From Devosia rhizoryzae (GTDB lineage Bacteria > Pseudomonadota > Alphaproteobacteria > Rhizobiales > Devosiaceae): a stretch of 64,000 nucleotides of DNA. The stretch is taken from positions 2,480,001-2,544,000 of the forward strand of contig NZ_CP068046.1 in the NCBI RefSeq assembly GCF_016698665.1, written 5' to 3'. The translations under genes and the position numbers were made by a program. The first letter of the stretch is position 1. Every line of letters starts with the position of its first letter. A model generated the notes under the pieces. That model was not told where the DNA came from and made no database searches. It saw only the letters and a program-made list of their open reading frames with translations. Below, piece by piece: positions 34,402 to 44,068 of the stretch.

Positions 34402-35826
34402 TCAGGCCAGGTCGCCCGGGTCGTTGACGAGGCGAAGGGTGGGTTGGGGGTCTTCGTGGCCCCCGTCCCAGCCTGCGGGGAGGGGCTTAGAGGATTTGGC
34501 GCCAAGTTCGCGCAGCATTTCGACCTGGCGCACGACATTGCCGCGGCCGCTCGAGAGTTGGTCCTTGGCCTTTACGAAGCTTTGCTGGGCCTTGTCGATG
34601 TTTTCGCCGACCCGGTCCATGGTCGACAAAAAGCCGACGACCTTTTCGTAGAGCGCGCCAGCGCGTTCGGCGATTTCCTCGGCGTTGCGGTGGCGCTTTT
34701 CGATGTCCCAGACGTTGCGGACGGTGCGCAGAACGGTCATCAGCGTCGTTGGCGTCGTTAGCATCACGCCCTTGCTCATGCCGAATTCGACCAGCTTGCT
34801 GTCATGCTGGATGGCCGTGGCCAAAGCAGACTCGATGGGCACGAACATCATCACGTAGTCGAGGCTCGACTTGGCGGCGCCGGCATAATTCTTGGCGCCG
34901 AGGGTGGTGATATGGCCTCGGACAGAGGCGATGTGGGCCTTGAGGTGCCCGTCGCGTAACAGTTCCTCGGCATTGACGAAGGCCTCGAAGGCGGTGAGCG
35001 AAACCTTGGAGTCGATCACCAGCCGATCATTGTTGGGCATGATGATTTCGACATCGGTGCGCAGGCGCGATCCGTCCTCGCCGGTATGCGATTGCTGGAT
35101 GAAATACTGCTCGCCTTCGCGCAGGCCCGACTGCTCGAGGATCGTGGCGAGGATCATTTCGCCCCAGGCGCCCTGCGTCTGCGACGAGCCCTTGAGCGCG
35201 CGGGTGAGGTTGTTGGCCTCGGTGGTGATCTGCACATTGCTTTCGAGCAGCGCGCGGATCTGCTCGCCCATGGTGGCGCGATCCTTGATGAGCCCGGTTT
35301 GAAATTCGCCGATCTTTTCCTGCAGCGGCTTTAAGAGCGTATTGACCTGTTCGCGGTTTTGCTTGGTGAAGGTCTCGCTGTGCGAGCGCAGAACGTCGCC
35401 GGCAATGGACTTGAACTCGTCGGTCATCTGCTGGCGCGCATCGGTGAAGCGCTTCAAATTGGCTTCGTTCTGGCGCTGCTGCTCGTCGAGGCGCGTGCGC
35501 ATGGCGGCCAATTCGGCGCCCAGATCGGCGCTGCGGTCGCGTTCGCTCGCCAGCTGATCGGCGGCGCGCTCGCGTTCGCGGCTGAGCGTCAGCTCCAGAT
35601 CGCGGATGCGGCTGTCGCGGCTGGCGACTTGCTCGGTGAAGGTGGCGCGCAGGCCATCGGCGGCTTCCCTTGCGGACTTTTCGAGCCGCTCGGCATTGGC
35701 GCGGCTGCTGACGATGACGAAGATCACCGCGGCGAGCAGCAGGAGCGCCACAAAGCCGAGCAGCGCCATGCCGGTGAAAATGGGCACGGAGCCGAGGGTG
35801 AAGAGCGTGCGGTCGAGTTCGGTCAT
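34402..35826 (-). CDS. rmuC: DNA recombination protein RmuC
   Basis: The 474-residue protein has an N-terminal membrane helix (about residues 17-42), a long coiled coil (45-150) and the RmuC nuclease-like domain (LKGSSQTQGAWGEMILATIL, VIDSKVSLTAFEAF, YVMMFVPIESAL). It limits inversions at short repeats by an unclear mechanism. It is divergent from def. Confidence 0.93.
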   Translation of the reverse strand: MTELDRTLFTLGSVPIFTGMALLGFVALLLLAAVIFVIVSSRANAERLEKSAREAADGLRATFTEQVASRDSRIRDLELTLSRERERAADQLASERDRSADLGAELAAMRTRLDEQQRQNEANLKRFTDARQQMTDEFKSIAGDVLRSHSETFTKQNREQVNTLLKPLQEKIGEFQTGLIKDRATMGEQIRALLESNVQITTEANNLTRALKGSSQTQGAWGEMILATILEQSGLREGEQYFIQQSHTGEDGSRLRTDVEIIMPNNDRLVIDSKVSLTAFEAFVNAEELLRDGHLKAHIASVRGHITTLGAKNYAGAAKSSLDYVMMFVPIESALATAIQHDSKLVEFGMSKGVMLTTPTTLMTVLRTVRNVWDIEKRHRNAEEIAERAGALYEKVVGFLSTMDRVGENIDKAQQSFVKAKDQLSSGRGNVVRQVEMLRELGAKSSKPLPAGWDGGHEDPQPTLRLVNDPGDLA

Positions 35827-35947
35827 GCCCTAAGACTAGAGTGATTCTTTTGTTCGCAAAATGTTCTTGGGCTTTCCGCCCCGGAGTTGACCCACGGGCC
35901 GGAAATGGCCATATCGGGGTCAATCCTCTTTTTGCCGGTGTTTTGTC

Positions 35948-36463
35948 ATGGCTATCCGCCCGATCCTCGTCATTCCCGATGCCCGCCTGCGTGCCGTTGC
36001 CGATCCGATCGGCGAGGTCGACGACGAGATCAAGACGCTGGCCAAGGACATGCTGGACACGATGTATGACGCGCCCGGCATCGGCCTTGCAGCGCCGCAG
36101 ATCGGCGTCCTCAAGCGTATCGTGGTCATGGACCTGGCCGGCGAGGGCGAGCCTCCTGCCCCACTGGTGATGATCAATCCGGAAATCACGAGCTTTGGCG
36201 ACCAGATGCAGGTGACCGAGGAAGGGTGCCTGTCGATCCCCGAACTTTATTACGAGGTCGAGCGGCCCAACGACGTGACCGTCAAATATACCGATCTCGA
36301 TGGCCAGGAAGTGATTAAGGAAGCCGAGGGCAAGCTGGCCGTCTGCATCCAGCACGAACTCGATCACCTCGATGGCGTGCTTTACATCGACTATTTGAGC
36401 CGGCTGAAGCGCGACCGGGTGATCAAGAAGTTTGACAAGCAGGCCAAGCGCGCAGCTGGGTAA
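35948..36463 (+). CDS. def: Peptide deformylase
   Basis: All three motifs are present in 171 aa: [18 protein letters not shown] and HELDHLDG (metal-binding HExxH variant). It removes the formyl group from nascent proteins using Fe2+. Next comes fmt, separated by a family-A repeat. The formylation and deformylation genes thus lie together. Confidence 0.97.
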   Translation: MAIRPILVIPDARLRAVADPIGEVDDEIKTLAKDMLDTMYDAPGIGLAAPQIGVLKRIVVMDLAGEGEPPAPLVMINPEITSFGDQMQVTEEGCLSIPELYYEVERPNDVTVKYTDLDGQEVIKEAEGKLAVCIQHELDHLDGVLYIDYLSRLKRDRVIKKFDKQAKRAAG

Positions 36464-36478
36464 GCCTCTGGTGGCTGC

Positions 36479-36567
36479 GACCTCGTCCTTCGACAGGCTC
36501 AGGATGAGGTCTAGGAAGGTCGCTGCGCAAGCGGAGACCTTCTGGTGAGCTTGTCGAACACGAGGTC
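36479..36567. repeat. Family-A palindromic elements between def and fmt (copy 3)
   Basis: The unit 36479-36511 is identical to 32814-32846. A second half lies at about 36534-36567 with GGTGAGCTTGTCGAACACGA. It reaches to within 6 bp of the fmt start, so it must include the fmt ribosome-binding region. Confidence 0.85.
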
Positions 36568-36573
36568 GGGTAG

Positions 36574-37494
36574 ATGCGCGTCGTTTTCATGGGTACGCCC
36601 GACTTTTCCGTGCCGACGCTGACGGAGATCGTCTCCTCGGGGCACGAGGTGGTGGCGGTTTATACGCGAGCGCCGAAGCCGGCCGGCCGTGGGCAGGCGG
36701 AGCGCAAGAGCCCGGTGCATGAAACGGCCGAGGCCTTCGGCATTCCGGTTTTTACGCCGCGCTCGCTCAAGGGCGAGGTCGAGCAGCTGCAGTTTTCCTC
36801 GCTCGGGGCGGAGGTGGCGGTGGTGGTGGCCTATGGGCTGATCCTGCCCCAGCCGGTGCTTGATGCGCCCGAATTCGGCTGCCTCAACCTTCATGGTTCG
36901 CTGTTGCCGCGCTGGCGCGGTGCGGCGCCGATCCAGCGGGCGGTGATGGCGGGCGACAAGCAGACCGGCATCGTCGTGATGCAGATGGACGAGGGGCTGG
37001 ACACCGGCGCCATGGGGCCGACCGAGATCATTCCCATCGGACCAGACATGACGGCTGGCGAGTTGCACGACCAGATGATGCGCGTCGGCGCCGATCTCAT
37101 GGGCCGGGCCCTGGCGGCGCTGGAGCGCGGCAGTTTGCAGTTCACACCGCAGCCGGAAGCGGGCACGACCTATGCAGCCAAGATCGACAAGGCCGAGGCG
37201 CGCATCGATTTTACGCAAAGCGCCGAAGCAGTGCACAACCAGATCCGCGGGCTGTCGCCGTTTCCGGGGGCCTGGTTCGAGCTCGAATTGGGCGGCAAGC
37301 CCGTGCGGATCAAGGCGCTGCGGTCGACACTGGCGAGCGGGTCGGGCGCACCCGGTACGGTGCTGGATGACTTCACCATTGCCTGCGGGATCGGTGCCGT
37401 GCGGCTGACGCAGGTGCAGCGCGAGGGCAAAGGCGCGATGGACGCGGCGACCTTCTTGCGCGGGGCCGGGGCGCTGCCCGCAACTGTCGCCTGA
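36574..37494 (+). CDS. fmt: Methionyl-tRNA formyltransferase
   Basis: The 306-residue enzyme has [11 protein letters not shown] at the start, the formyl-folate site [20 protein letters not shown] and a C-terminal tRNA-binding domain (PGTVLDD). It formylates initiator tRNA. The ribosome-binding region is formed by repeat DNA (GAGGTCGGGTAG before the ATG). The stop overlaps the truA start by 1 bp. Confidence 0.97.
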   Translation: MRVVFMGTPDFSVPTLTEIVSSGHEVVAVYTRAPKPAGRGQAERKSPVHETAEAFGIPVFTPRSLKGEVEQLQFSSLGAEVAVVVAYGLILPQPVLDAPEFGCLNLHGSLLPRWRGAAPIQRAVMAGDKQTGIVVMQMDEGLDTGAMGPTEIIPIGPDMTAGELHDQMMRVGADLMGRALAALERGSLQFTPQPEAGTTYAAKIDKAEARIDFTQSAEAVHNQIRGLSPFPGAWFELELGGKPVRIKALRSTLASGSGAPGTVLDDFTIACGIGAVRLTQVQREGKGAMDAATFLRGAGALPATVA

Positions 37495-38228
37495 TGCGGT
37501 TCAAGCTTACGATCGAATATGACGGGACGCCTTTCTCCGGCTGGCAGCGGCAGTCGGAGCGGATGAGCGTGCAGCAGGCGCTGGAGGAGGCGATCGAGCG
37601 CTTTTCCGGCGAGGCGGTAACGACGCAGGCGGCGGGACGGACCGATGCCGGTGTGCATGCCCTGGGCCAGGTGGCGCATTTCGACCTGTCGAAGGACTGG
37701 GACCCGTTTCGGGTGCGCGAAGCGCTGAACTATCATTTGCGACCGCAGCCGGTGGCGATCGTCGAGTGCGAAGCGGTCAGCGGGGCGTTTGAGGCGCGAT
37801 TTTCGGCGAAGGCGCGGCATTACGAATACCGCATCCTCAACCGGCGAGCGCCGCCGGCGATCGAGCGAAACCAAGTCTGGCATGTGCCGATGCCACTCGA
37901 TGCAGAGCGCATGCACGAGGCGGCGCAGCTGATCCTCGGGCTGCACGATTTCACCACCTTCCGCTCGTCAGAATGCCAGGCGAAATCGCCGATGCGGACG
38001 CTGGACGCGTTCGCGGTCAGCGGAGATAGCGAGGTGATTGCGATCACCGCCAGCGCCCGCAGCTTTCTCCATCATCAGGTCCGCTCGATGGTGGGGTCGC
38101 TGAAGCTTGTCGGCGAGGGCAAGTGGAGCCCGGCTGATTTCCGTGCCGCGCTCGATGCTGCCGATCGTAGGCGTTGCGGGGCCATGGCGCCGTCGAGCGG
38201 GCTTTATTTGACCGGGGTCGACTACTAG
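37494..38228 (+). CDS. truA: tRNA pseudouridine(38-40) synthase
   Basis: The 244-residue TruA has the catalytic Asp in [18 protein letters not shown] and the typical start [18 protein letters not shown]. It modifies tRNA anticodon stem positions 38-40. It is co-transcribed with fmt. The stop overlaps the convergent membrane-protein gene by 4 bp. Confidence 0.96.
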   Translation: MRFKLTIEYDGTPFSGWQRQSERMSVQQALEEAIERFSGEAVTTQAAGRTDAGVHALGQVAHFDLSKDWDPFRVREALNYHLRPQPVAIVECEAVSGAFEARFSAKARHYEYRILNRRAPPAIERNQVWHVPMPLDAERMHEAAQLILGLHDFTTFRSSECQAKSPMRTLDAFAVSGDSEVIAITASARSFLHHQVRSMVGSLKLVGEGKWSPADFRAALDAADRRRCGAMAPSSGLYLTGVDY

Positions 38229-38800
38229 GCTGCAGGCACCGCGGGCATTGACTGCAACATGACGCCGCCCAGGATCAGGACGCCGATCAGCTGCGCGACG
38301 ATCTGCACGACGATAAAGGTCGCCACCTGCATCGGCGACAGGGTCAGGATGCGGCGCGCAATATTGACTTCGACGATGATGCTTATGAGGCCGACGGTAA
38401 AGAGCATTACCTCGCTGCCGCCGACCAGGACCAGGATGACGGTGCCGAACAGGGAAACGATGAAGTTGACCCAGTTGTCGGCGACCATGAAGGGCACAAG
38501 GCCGTCGAGCCGTCCCATCTGCCGAAGGACGATGTAGGCGGCGGCGATCTGGAGCGCGAAGAGGAGCGCCGCGAGCATGACGGCGCCGGTGGCAGCACCC
38601 GATTGAGCGGGCACGCCGAGCAGCATGGGACCAAAGACGCTGATGCCGGTGCCGAGCACCAGGGCGATGAAGCTGCCGATAAGGCCACGCTGGGTGAAAT
38701 CAAAGTAGCGGGCTGCGTCGGCGCGGCCGATGATCAGCGCCCAGCAGCCGCGCGCCGCGTTGACGGCTTCTTCGATAAAGGTCTGGTTTTGATAGGCCAA
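38225..38800 (-). CDS. Membrane protein of unknown function
   Basis: The 191-residue protein has an N-terminal amphipathic stretch of about 35 residues followed by five hydrophobic segments. The layout is similar to the neighbouring gene 38818-39360 (amphipathic helix with an aromatic/Arg RxLSRAGLV- or FTQRGLI-type motif entering TM1), suggesting distant paralogues. No family is recognised with certainty. It is the last gene of the dapD-dapE group. Confidence 0.65.
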   Translation of the reverse strand: MAYQNQTFIEEAVNAARGCWALIIGRADAARYFDFTQRGLIGSFIALVLGTGISVFGPMLLGVPAQSGAATGAVMLAALLFALQIAAAYIVLRQMGRLDGLVPFMVADNWVNFIVSLFGTVILVLVGGSEVMLFTVGLISIIVEVNIARRILTLSPMQVATFIVVQIVAQLIGVLILGGVMLQSMPAVPAA

Positions 38801-38817
38801 GGCTTTTACGACTCGTC

Positions 38818-39360
38818 TCAGGCGGCGGGAATGGCTGCTGCGCTAAGCATGTAGAGGGTCATCGGCAGGCCGACAAGCAGCACGGTGGTCAAGACGGCAA
38901 AGGCGACCGATACGCCGCGCGTCCACTGGCCCGCAGCGCGTCCCAAACGAAAGAGCAGGACGGCAAGACCAAGCCAGAGCAGCGGCAATAGCGCGCCGAG
39001 GATCAGCGACACCAGCGTGCCGAGCACTAGATAGGCGATCAGCGCGAAGATTGCGGGGATCAAGAGCGGCAGGACCGTCATCCGGGCGCGCAAAAAGTTG
39101 CGGGTGACGAAGATGCCGATCAAGAGCGCCACGAGCCAGAGCGACTGCACCAGCATGATGTTGATGAAGCCGGGAAGCGTCGGGACGCCGACCTGAAGCG
39201 AGGCCAGCATGACGGCAAGGAAGGCAAAAAGGTAGAACAGCGCGAGAGCGGTAACGAGGCCGGCGCGGGAGAGGCGAAAGTGCGCTTCCCAGCCTGGCTC
39301 GTCGCGCAGCAGTTTCAGCCAGCCGGTCAGCGCGTCACGAAGGGTTAGCCACAGTGTCAT
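38818..39360 (-). CDS. Membrane protein of unknown function
   Basis: The 180-residue product has about five membrane helices after an N-terminal LLRDEPGWEAHFRLSRAG segment. Its ATG overlaps the dapE stop (ATGA), so it is translated with dapE. The next gene, 17 bp downstream, encodes a similar-looking membrane protein. A function in lysine or cell-wall precursor metabolism is possible only by context. Confidence 0.65.
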   Translation of the reverse strand: MTLWLTLRDALTGWLKLLRDEPGWEAHFRLSRAGLVTALALFYLFAFLAVMLASLQVGVPTLPGFINIMLVQSLWLVALLIGIFVTRNFLRARMTVLPLLIPAIFALIAYLVLGTLVSLILGALLPLLWLGLAVLLFRLGRAAGQWTRGVSVAFAVLTTVLLVGLPMTLYMLSAAAIPAA

Positions 39361-40505
39361 GTGGCGGCACCGAAGAAGCGGCGCATAAAGCTTGCGTAGA
39401 TTGCGGTGAGGCCATGGAGATCGGCGACGGCGATGTGTTCATCGGCCTTGTGCATGGAGGACCCGACAAGACCGCATTCGACCACCGGCCCATATTGGGC
39501 GATGAAGCGGGCATCGGAGGTGCCACCGGCGGTGGAATAGTCGGGGCGTTTGCCGGTTTGCTCGGCGATGACGGATGAAAGGGTTTCGACATCGTCGCTG
39601 AGCGGCGACAGGAAGGACCGCGAGGGCGTGCCGAGGATGTCGAAAACGATCGTCGTTCCGTTGTGATCGATCGCGTCGATTTGGATGCGGATCCAATCGG
39701 CGAGCGTGTCGGACGTCCAAAGATCGTTGTAGCGAATGTTGAAACGCAGCGTGCCCGACATTGGGATGACATTGCCGGTCGGGTTGCCGACATCGATGGT
39801 CGTGAGTTCGAGAATGGAGGCCGGGAAGTGCTCGGTGCCGGTATCGAGGGGTTCGCTCGAGAGTGCGGTGGCAATAGCGGCGAGGACCGGCAGCGGATTG
39901 TTGGCCTTGTGCGGATAGGCGACGTGGCCTTGCGTGCCGGTGACACTCACCTGGCCGGAAAAGGAACCGCGCCGGCCGATCTTGATGCTGTCGCCGAGGG
40001 TTTCGGCGGAACTCGGTTCGCCGACGATGGCGAAATCGAAGTCTTGGCCGTTCTCCTTCATCCAGCGCACCAGCTTTTCGGTGCCGTTGATTGCGTCGGC
40101 TTCCTCGTCATTGGTGATGGCGAGCTGGATCGTGCCAGCGTCAGCTGGGATGGCGGCGCAAGCGGCGACGAAAGCGGCGATGCCCGATTTCATGTCGGCA
40201 GTGCCGCGGCCATAGAGCTTGCCGTCGGCGAGGCGCGGGACGAAGGGGTCGGAGGTCCAATGGGCGCGATCGCCGGGCGGAACGACATCGGTGTGACCGG
40301 CAAAGAGAAGGCGCCTGCCGCCCGTGCCGCGCGTCGCAAAGAGATTTCCCACTGGGTAGGAACCGTCGCCTTCGAACTTAAGGAGGGTGGTGGAAAAGCC
40401 GAGCGCCTGGAGTTCGGCTTCCAGCAGGTCGAGGGCGCCGGCCTCTTCGGGGGTGATCGAGGGGCAGGCGACGAGGCGGGAGAGAAGGTCGAGGGGGTCG
40501 GTCAT
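39357..40505 (-). CDS. dapE: Succinyl-diaminopimelate desuccinylase
   Basis: The M20-family di-zinc enzyme of 382 aa has LLFAGHTDVVPPGD (metal His), YGRGTADMKSG (bridging Asp) and TNDEEADAING (catalytic Glu pair). It converts N-succinyl-LL-diaminopimelate to LL-DAP in the lysine and peptidoglycan pathway. dapD lies just upstream on the same strand, separated by a small hairpin repeat. Confidence 0.96.
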   Translation of the reverse strand: MTDPLDLLSRLVACPSITPEEAGALDLLEAELQALGFSTTLLKFEGDGSYPVGNLFATRGTGGRRLLFAGHTDVVPPGDRAHWTSDPFVPRLADGKLYGRGTADMKSGIAAFVAACAAIPADAGTIQLAITNDEEADAINGTEKLVRWMKENGQDFDFAIVGEPSSAETLGDSIKIGRRGSFSGQVSVTGTQGHVAYPHKANNPLPVLAAIATALSSEPLDTGTEHFPASILELTTIDVGNPTGNVIPMSGTLRFNIRYNDLWTSDTLADWIRIQIDAIDHNGTTIVFDILGTPSRSFLSPLSDDVETLSSVIAEQTGKRPDYSTAGGTSDARFIAQYGPVVECGLVGSSMHKADEHIAVADLHGLTAIYASFMRRFFGAAT

Positions 40506-40525
40506 GGTTTGCTCCGCTCCCGGGC

Positions 40526-40566
40526 GCCCACCCCCACCCGGCCTCCCCCATCAAGGGGGAGGAGAT
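40526..40566. repeat. Short hairpin repeat between dapD and dapE
   Basis: CCTCCCCC-ATCA-AGGGGGAGG lies next to a CCCACCCCCACCCGG run, resembling the end of family-B elements. It may attenuate or protect the dapD-dapE mRNA. Confidence 0.5.
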
Positions 40567-40598
40567 GGATCGTGCATGCGGAAGGTCCCTGCCCCATA

Positions 40599-41441
<843 letters not shown>

Positions 41442-41507
41442 GGGGGCTCCTTGAAACTGTGGGGCGGACCATAGCCGGGGCGGATGGCGTGTCAACGGTT
41501 GGACATC

Positions 41508-41543
41508 GTCTTATCCTCTCCCGCCAGCGGGAGAGGATAAGAC
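41508..41543. terminator. 36-bp perfect palindrome, possible terminator
   Basis: Arms GTCTTATCCTCTCCCGC (41508-41524) and GCGGGAGAGGATAAGAC (41527-41543) are perfect 17-mers around CA. It lies downstream of the minus-strand deazaflavin reductase gene, but no T-run follows on either strand. Confidence 0.5.
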
Positions 41544-41554
41544 AAGGGCTGCGC

Positions 41555-41977
41555 TTACTGCCGGGTCAGCTCAATCACCGGGATGCTGTCGCGGGTGGTC
41601 TTCTTTTCGTATTCGGCGAATTGGGGGAAGCGGCTGGCCATTTCGGCATAGGTGGTGGCGCGTTCCCCATCTTCGAGCACGCGCGCCTTGACGGGAACGC
41701 GCTCGATGGTCGTGCCGTCGCCAACGGAAATTGCAGCGTCCGGGTTGGCCAGAAGATTGTGGAACCAGTCGGGGTTCTTGGGGCCGCCGGCGAAAGACGC
41801 AAAGATGTACCAGGGTCCTTCGCCGTCGCGCAGATACATCAGCGGCTGCGTGCGTTCCTGGCCGGACTTGGCGCCCAGAGCATGGAGCAGGAGGACGGGC
41901 GCGTTGGCAAAATAGCCGCCGGGCTTGCCGCCATTGGCGTTGAAATCTTCAATAACCTGCTTGTTGAAATCGTTCAT
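41555..41977 (-). CDS. Deazaflavin/F420-type nitroreductase family protein
   Basis: The 140-residue split-barrel protein of the DDN/DUF385 family shows the characteristic LLLHALGAKSGQERTQPLMY block and the NPDWFHNLLANPDA block. Actinobacterial members use F420; in proteobacteria the cofactor is uncertain. It follows pheA by 3 bp, so they are probably co-transcribed, but I see no pathway link. Confidence 0.85.
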   Translation of the reverse strand: MNDFNKQVIEDFNANGGKPGGYFANAPVLLLHALGAKSGQERTQPLMYLRDGEGPWYIFASFAGGPKNPDWFHNLLANPDAAISVGDGTTIERVPVKARVLEDGERATTYAEMASRFPQFAEYEKKTTRDSIPVIELTRQ

Positions 41978-41980
41978 GGC

Positions 41981-42814
41981 TCAGCCTTCCTTCGGAGATG
42001 CCGGGTAAACGCCCAGAATGCGGAAATGGTCGGTGAAGAACTTGAGTTCATCGAAAGCGTGCTGCACGCCAATATCGCCGGGGTGGCCCTCGATATCGGC
42101 ATAGAACTGGGTGGCGGTAAAGGCGCCGCCGACCATGTAGCTTTCGAGCTTGGTCATATTGACGCCGTTGGTGGCAAAGCCGCCCATGGCTTTATAAAGA
42201 GCGGCCGGCACGTTGCGGACCCGGAAGACGAAGGTGGTCTTGAGCTTGCCTGTGCCTTGCGGGGCTTCGTCGCGATCGCGCGACATGACGAGGAAGCGGG
42301 TGGTGTTGTGGCCTTCGTCCTCGATATTGGCCTGCAAGAGATCGAGGCCATAGATTTCGCCGGCGAGGCGCGAGCCGATGGCGCCAACGCTGCGGTCGGC
42401 GCGGGCGGCGACTTCGCGGGCGGAGCCGGCGGTGTCGGAGCCGTTGATGGTGCGCAGGTTATGGCTGGCGATGAACTTGCGGCACTGGCCCAGTGCGGGC
42501 GGCTGCGACTGGACGGCTTTCAAGTCTTCGATGCGGCTGCCGGGGACGCCCAGCAGGTTCATCTCGATGCGGAGATAGGTTTCGCCGACAATGAAGAGGC
42601 CGCTTTCGGGCAGGAGGTGATGAATGTCGGTAATGCGGCCATAGAGCGAGTTTTCCACCGGCAGCACGGCGCGGTCGGCGGCGCCCGATTGCACCGCGGC
42701 CATGGCTTCCTCGAAGGTCACATTGGGCAGGAAGGTTCCGTCGGGAAAAACATTGAGCGCTGCAGCATGGCTGAAGGCGCCGGGTTCGCCCTGGAAAGCG
42801 ATGGTCTGGGTCAT
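41981..42814 (-). CDS. pheA: Prephenate dehydratase
   Basis: The monofunctional enzyme has a prephenate dehydratase domain (IAFQGEPGAFSHAAA, VLPVENSLYGRI, NTTRFLVMSRD with the TRF motif) and a C-terminal ACT domain (GVNMTKLESYMVGG) for phenylalanine feedback. It converts prephenate to phenylpyruvate. The start is set at 42814 by homology (MTQTIAFQGEPG). Confidence 0.95.
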   Translation of the reverse strand: MTQTIAFQGEPGAFSHAAALNVFPDGTFLPNVTFEEAMAAVQSGAADRAVLPVENSLYGRITDIHHLLPESGLFIVGETYLRIEMNLLGVPGSRIEDLKAVQSQPPALGQCRKFIASHNLRTINGSDTAGSAREVAARADRSVGAIGSRLAGEIYGLDLLQANIEDEGHNTTRFLVMSRDRDEAPQGTGKLKTTFVFRVRNVPAALYKAMGGFATNGVNMTKLESYMVGGAFTATQFYADIEGHPGDIGVQHAFDELKFFTDHFRILGVYPASPKEG

Positions 42815-43069
42815 GGCCGAGGATCCTTGGGAAGCTGGACCGGGTTTTGGCGCGACCATGGTTCCAAGTCAATGTGAGCAGAAGCGAGGGAACAGAGCGC
42901 GATGGGGAGAATTGACGCACCAAGGTTTGCCCTGTTGCGCCATGGGGGGCTTGATACTATCTTCCGCGCGCGTCGAGCAGGCCAGTTGAGGCCGATTTCC
43001 GTTTAGGAGATCGGAAGTTGGGCTGGCTAGGCTAGAGGTCCACGGGGTTGGACGGGCAGAGAGTTTGCA

Positions 43070-43999
43070 ATGGATTCGTTCGAGCTAAACAAGATTTTGG
43101 GCGCGGTGCTCGGCACCCTTTTGTTCGTGATGGGGGCAGGCTTTTTGGCCGAAGCCATCTATCACCCGATCGAAAACCGCGGGCCGGGCTATGCTTTGCC
43201 GGAGCCGGAGCCTGCTGAAGGCGAAGCCGTTGCCGAAGCGGAAGTCGAGCAGCCGATCGGTCTGCTTCTGGCCAGCGCCAGCGCCGATCGCGGCGCAACC
43301 GCTACCCGCAAGTGCCAGTCCTGCCACAACTTCGGCGAAGGCGAGCCCAACAAGCAGGGCCCGAACCTTTATGGCATCGTGGGCAATACCAAGGCGCATG
43401 CCGAAGGCTTTGCCTATTCGGACATCCTGCTGCAGCAGAAGGCCGAGGGCCAGACCTGGACCTATGAAAACCTCAATGCCTTTCTGACCAACCCGAAGGC
43501 TTATGCTCCGGGCACCAAGATGAGCTTTGCCGGTGTGCGTGCGCCTGAAGAACGCGCCGACATCCTGGCCTACCTCCAGACCCTTTCGGCAAGCCCCGTG
43601 CCGTTCCCCGAGGCAGATGCTGCTCCCGCTGCCGAAGAAGGCGCCGAACCGGCCGAGGGCGAAGCACCAGCCGCGACCCCTGGCGAAACCTCTCCGGACG
43701 ACCAGGTTCCCGACGCGCTGACAACCCCGGCCCAAGGCGGCGACGAAGAAACCGTCACCACCGCGCCTCCGGCGGCCGTGGATACACCGACCGAAACGCA
43801 GGGCGAGACCCCCGTTGTCGGCACCCCGGTGCAGTCCACCACGCCAACGGCACCGCTCTCGACAGGTGAAGGCACTGCCACTCCGGCCACCAATGAGACC
43901 GGTGCGCAGCCAGCCATTCCGCCGCGCAATACCAATACGACCGGCCCTACGACGACGAATTCGCCGGCCGCTCAGCAGAATACGACGACCGCTCAGTAA
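43070..43999 (+). CDS. Membrane-anchored cytochrome c with long Pro/Thr/Glu-rich tail
   Basis: The first 180 or so residues match membrane-anchored class I cytochrome c (CycM type), with an uncleaved N-terminal helix (residues 9-30), haem motif CQSCH (C82-H86) and axial Met in PGTKMSFAGV. CycM carries electrons from the bc1 complex to aa3 oxidase. Here about 120 extra residues rich in Pro, Thr, Ala and Glu follow, apparently disordered and periplasmic. It is monocistronic with a good terminator. Confidence 0.88.
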   Translation: MDSFELNKILGAVLGTLLFVMGAGFLAEAIYHPIENRGPGYALPEPEPAEGEAVAEAEVEQPIGLLLASASADRGATATRKCQSCHNFGEGEPNKQGPNLYGIVGNTKAHAEGFAYSDILLQQKAEGQTWTYENLNAFLTNPKAYAPGTKMSFAGVRAPEERADILAYLQTLSASPVPFPEADAAPAAEEGAEPAEGEAPAATPGETSPDDQVPDALTTPAQGGDEETVTTAPPAAVDTPTETQGETPVVGTPVQSTTPTAPLSTGEGTATPATNETGAQPAIPPRNTNTTGPTTTNSPAAQQNTTTAQ

Positions 44000-44025
44000 T
44001 CCAGTGGGTCGATCAGGCGATCAGC

Positions 44026-44055
44026 AAGCCGCGCCCCCAAGGCGCGGCTTTTTTC
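44026..44055 (+). terminator. Terminator after the cytochrome c gene
   Basis: AAGCCGCGCC (44026-44035) pairs with GGCGCGGCTT (44041-44050), followed by TTTTC. Confidence 0.85.
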
Positions 44056-44068
44056 TTGGGGGTTTCCG

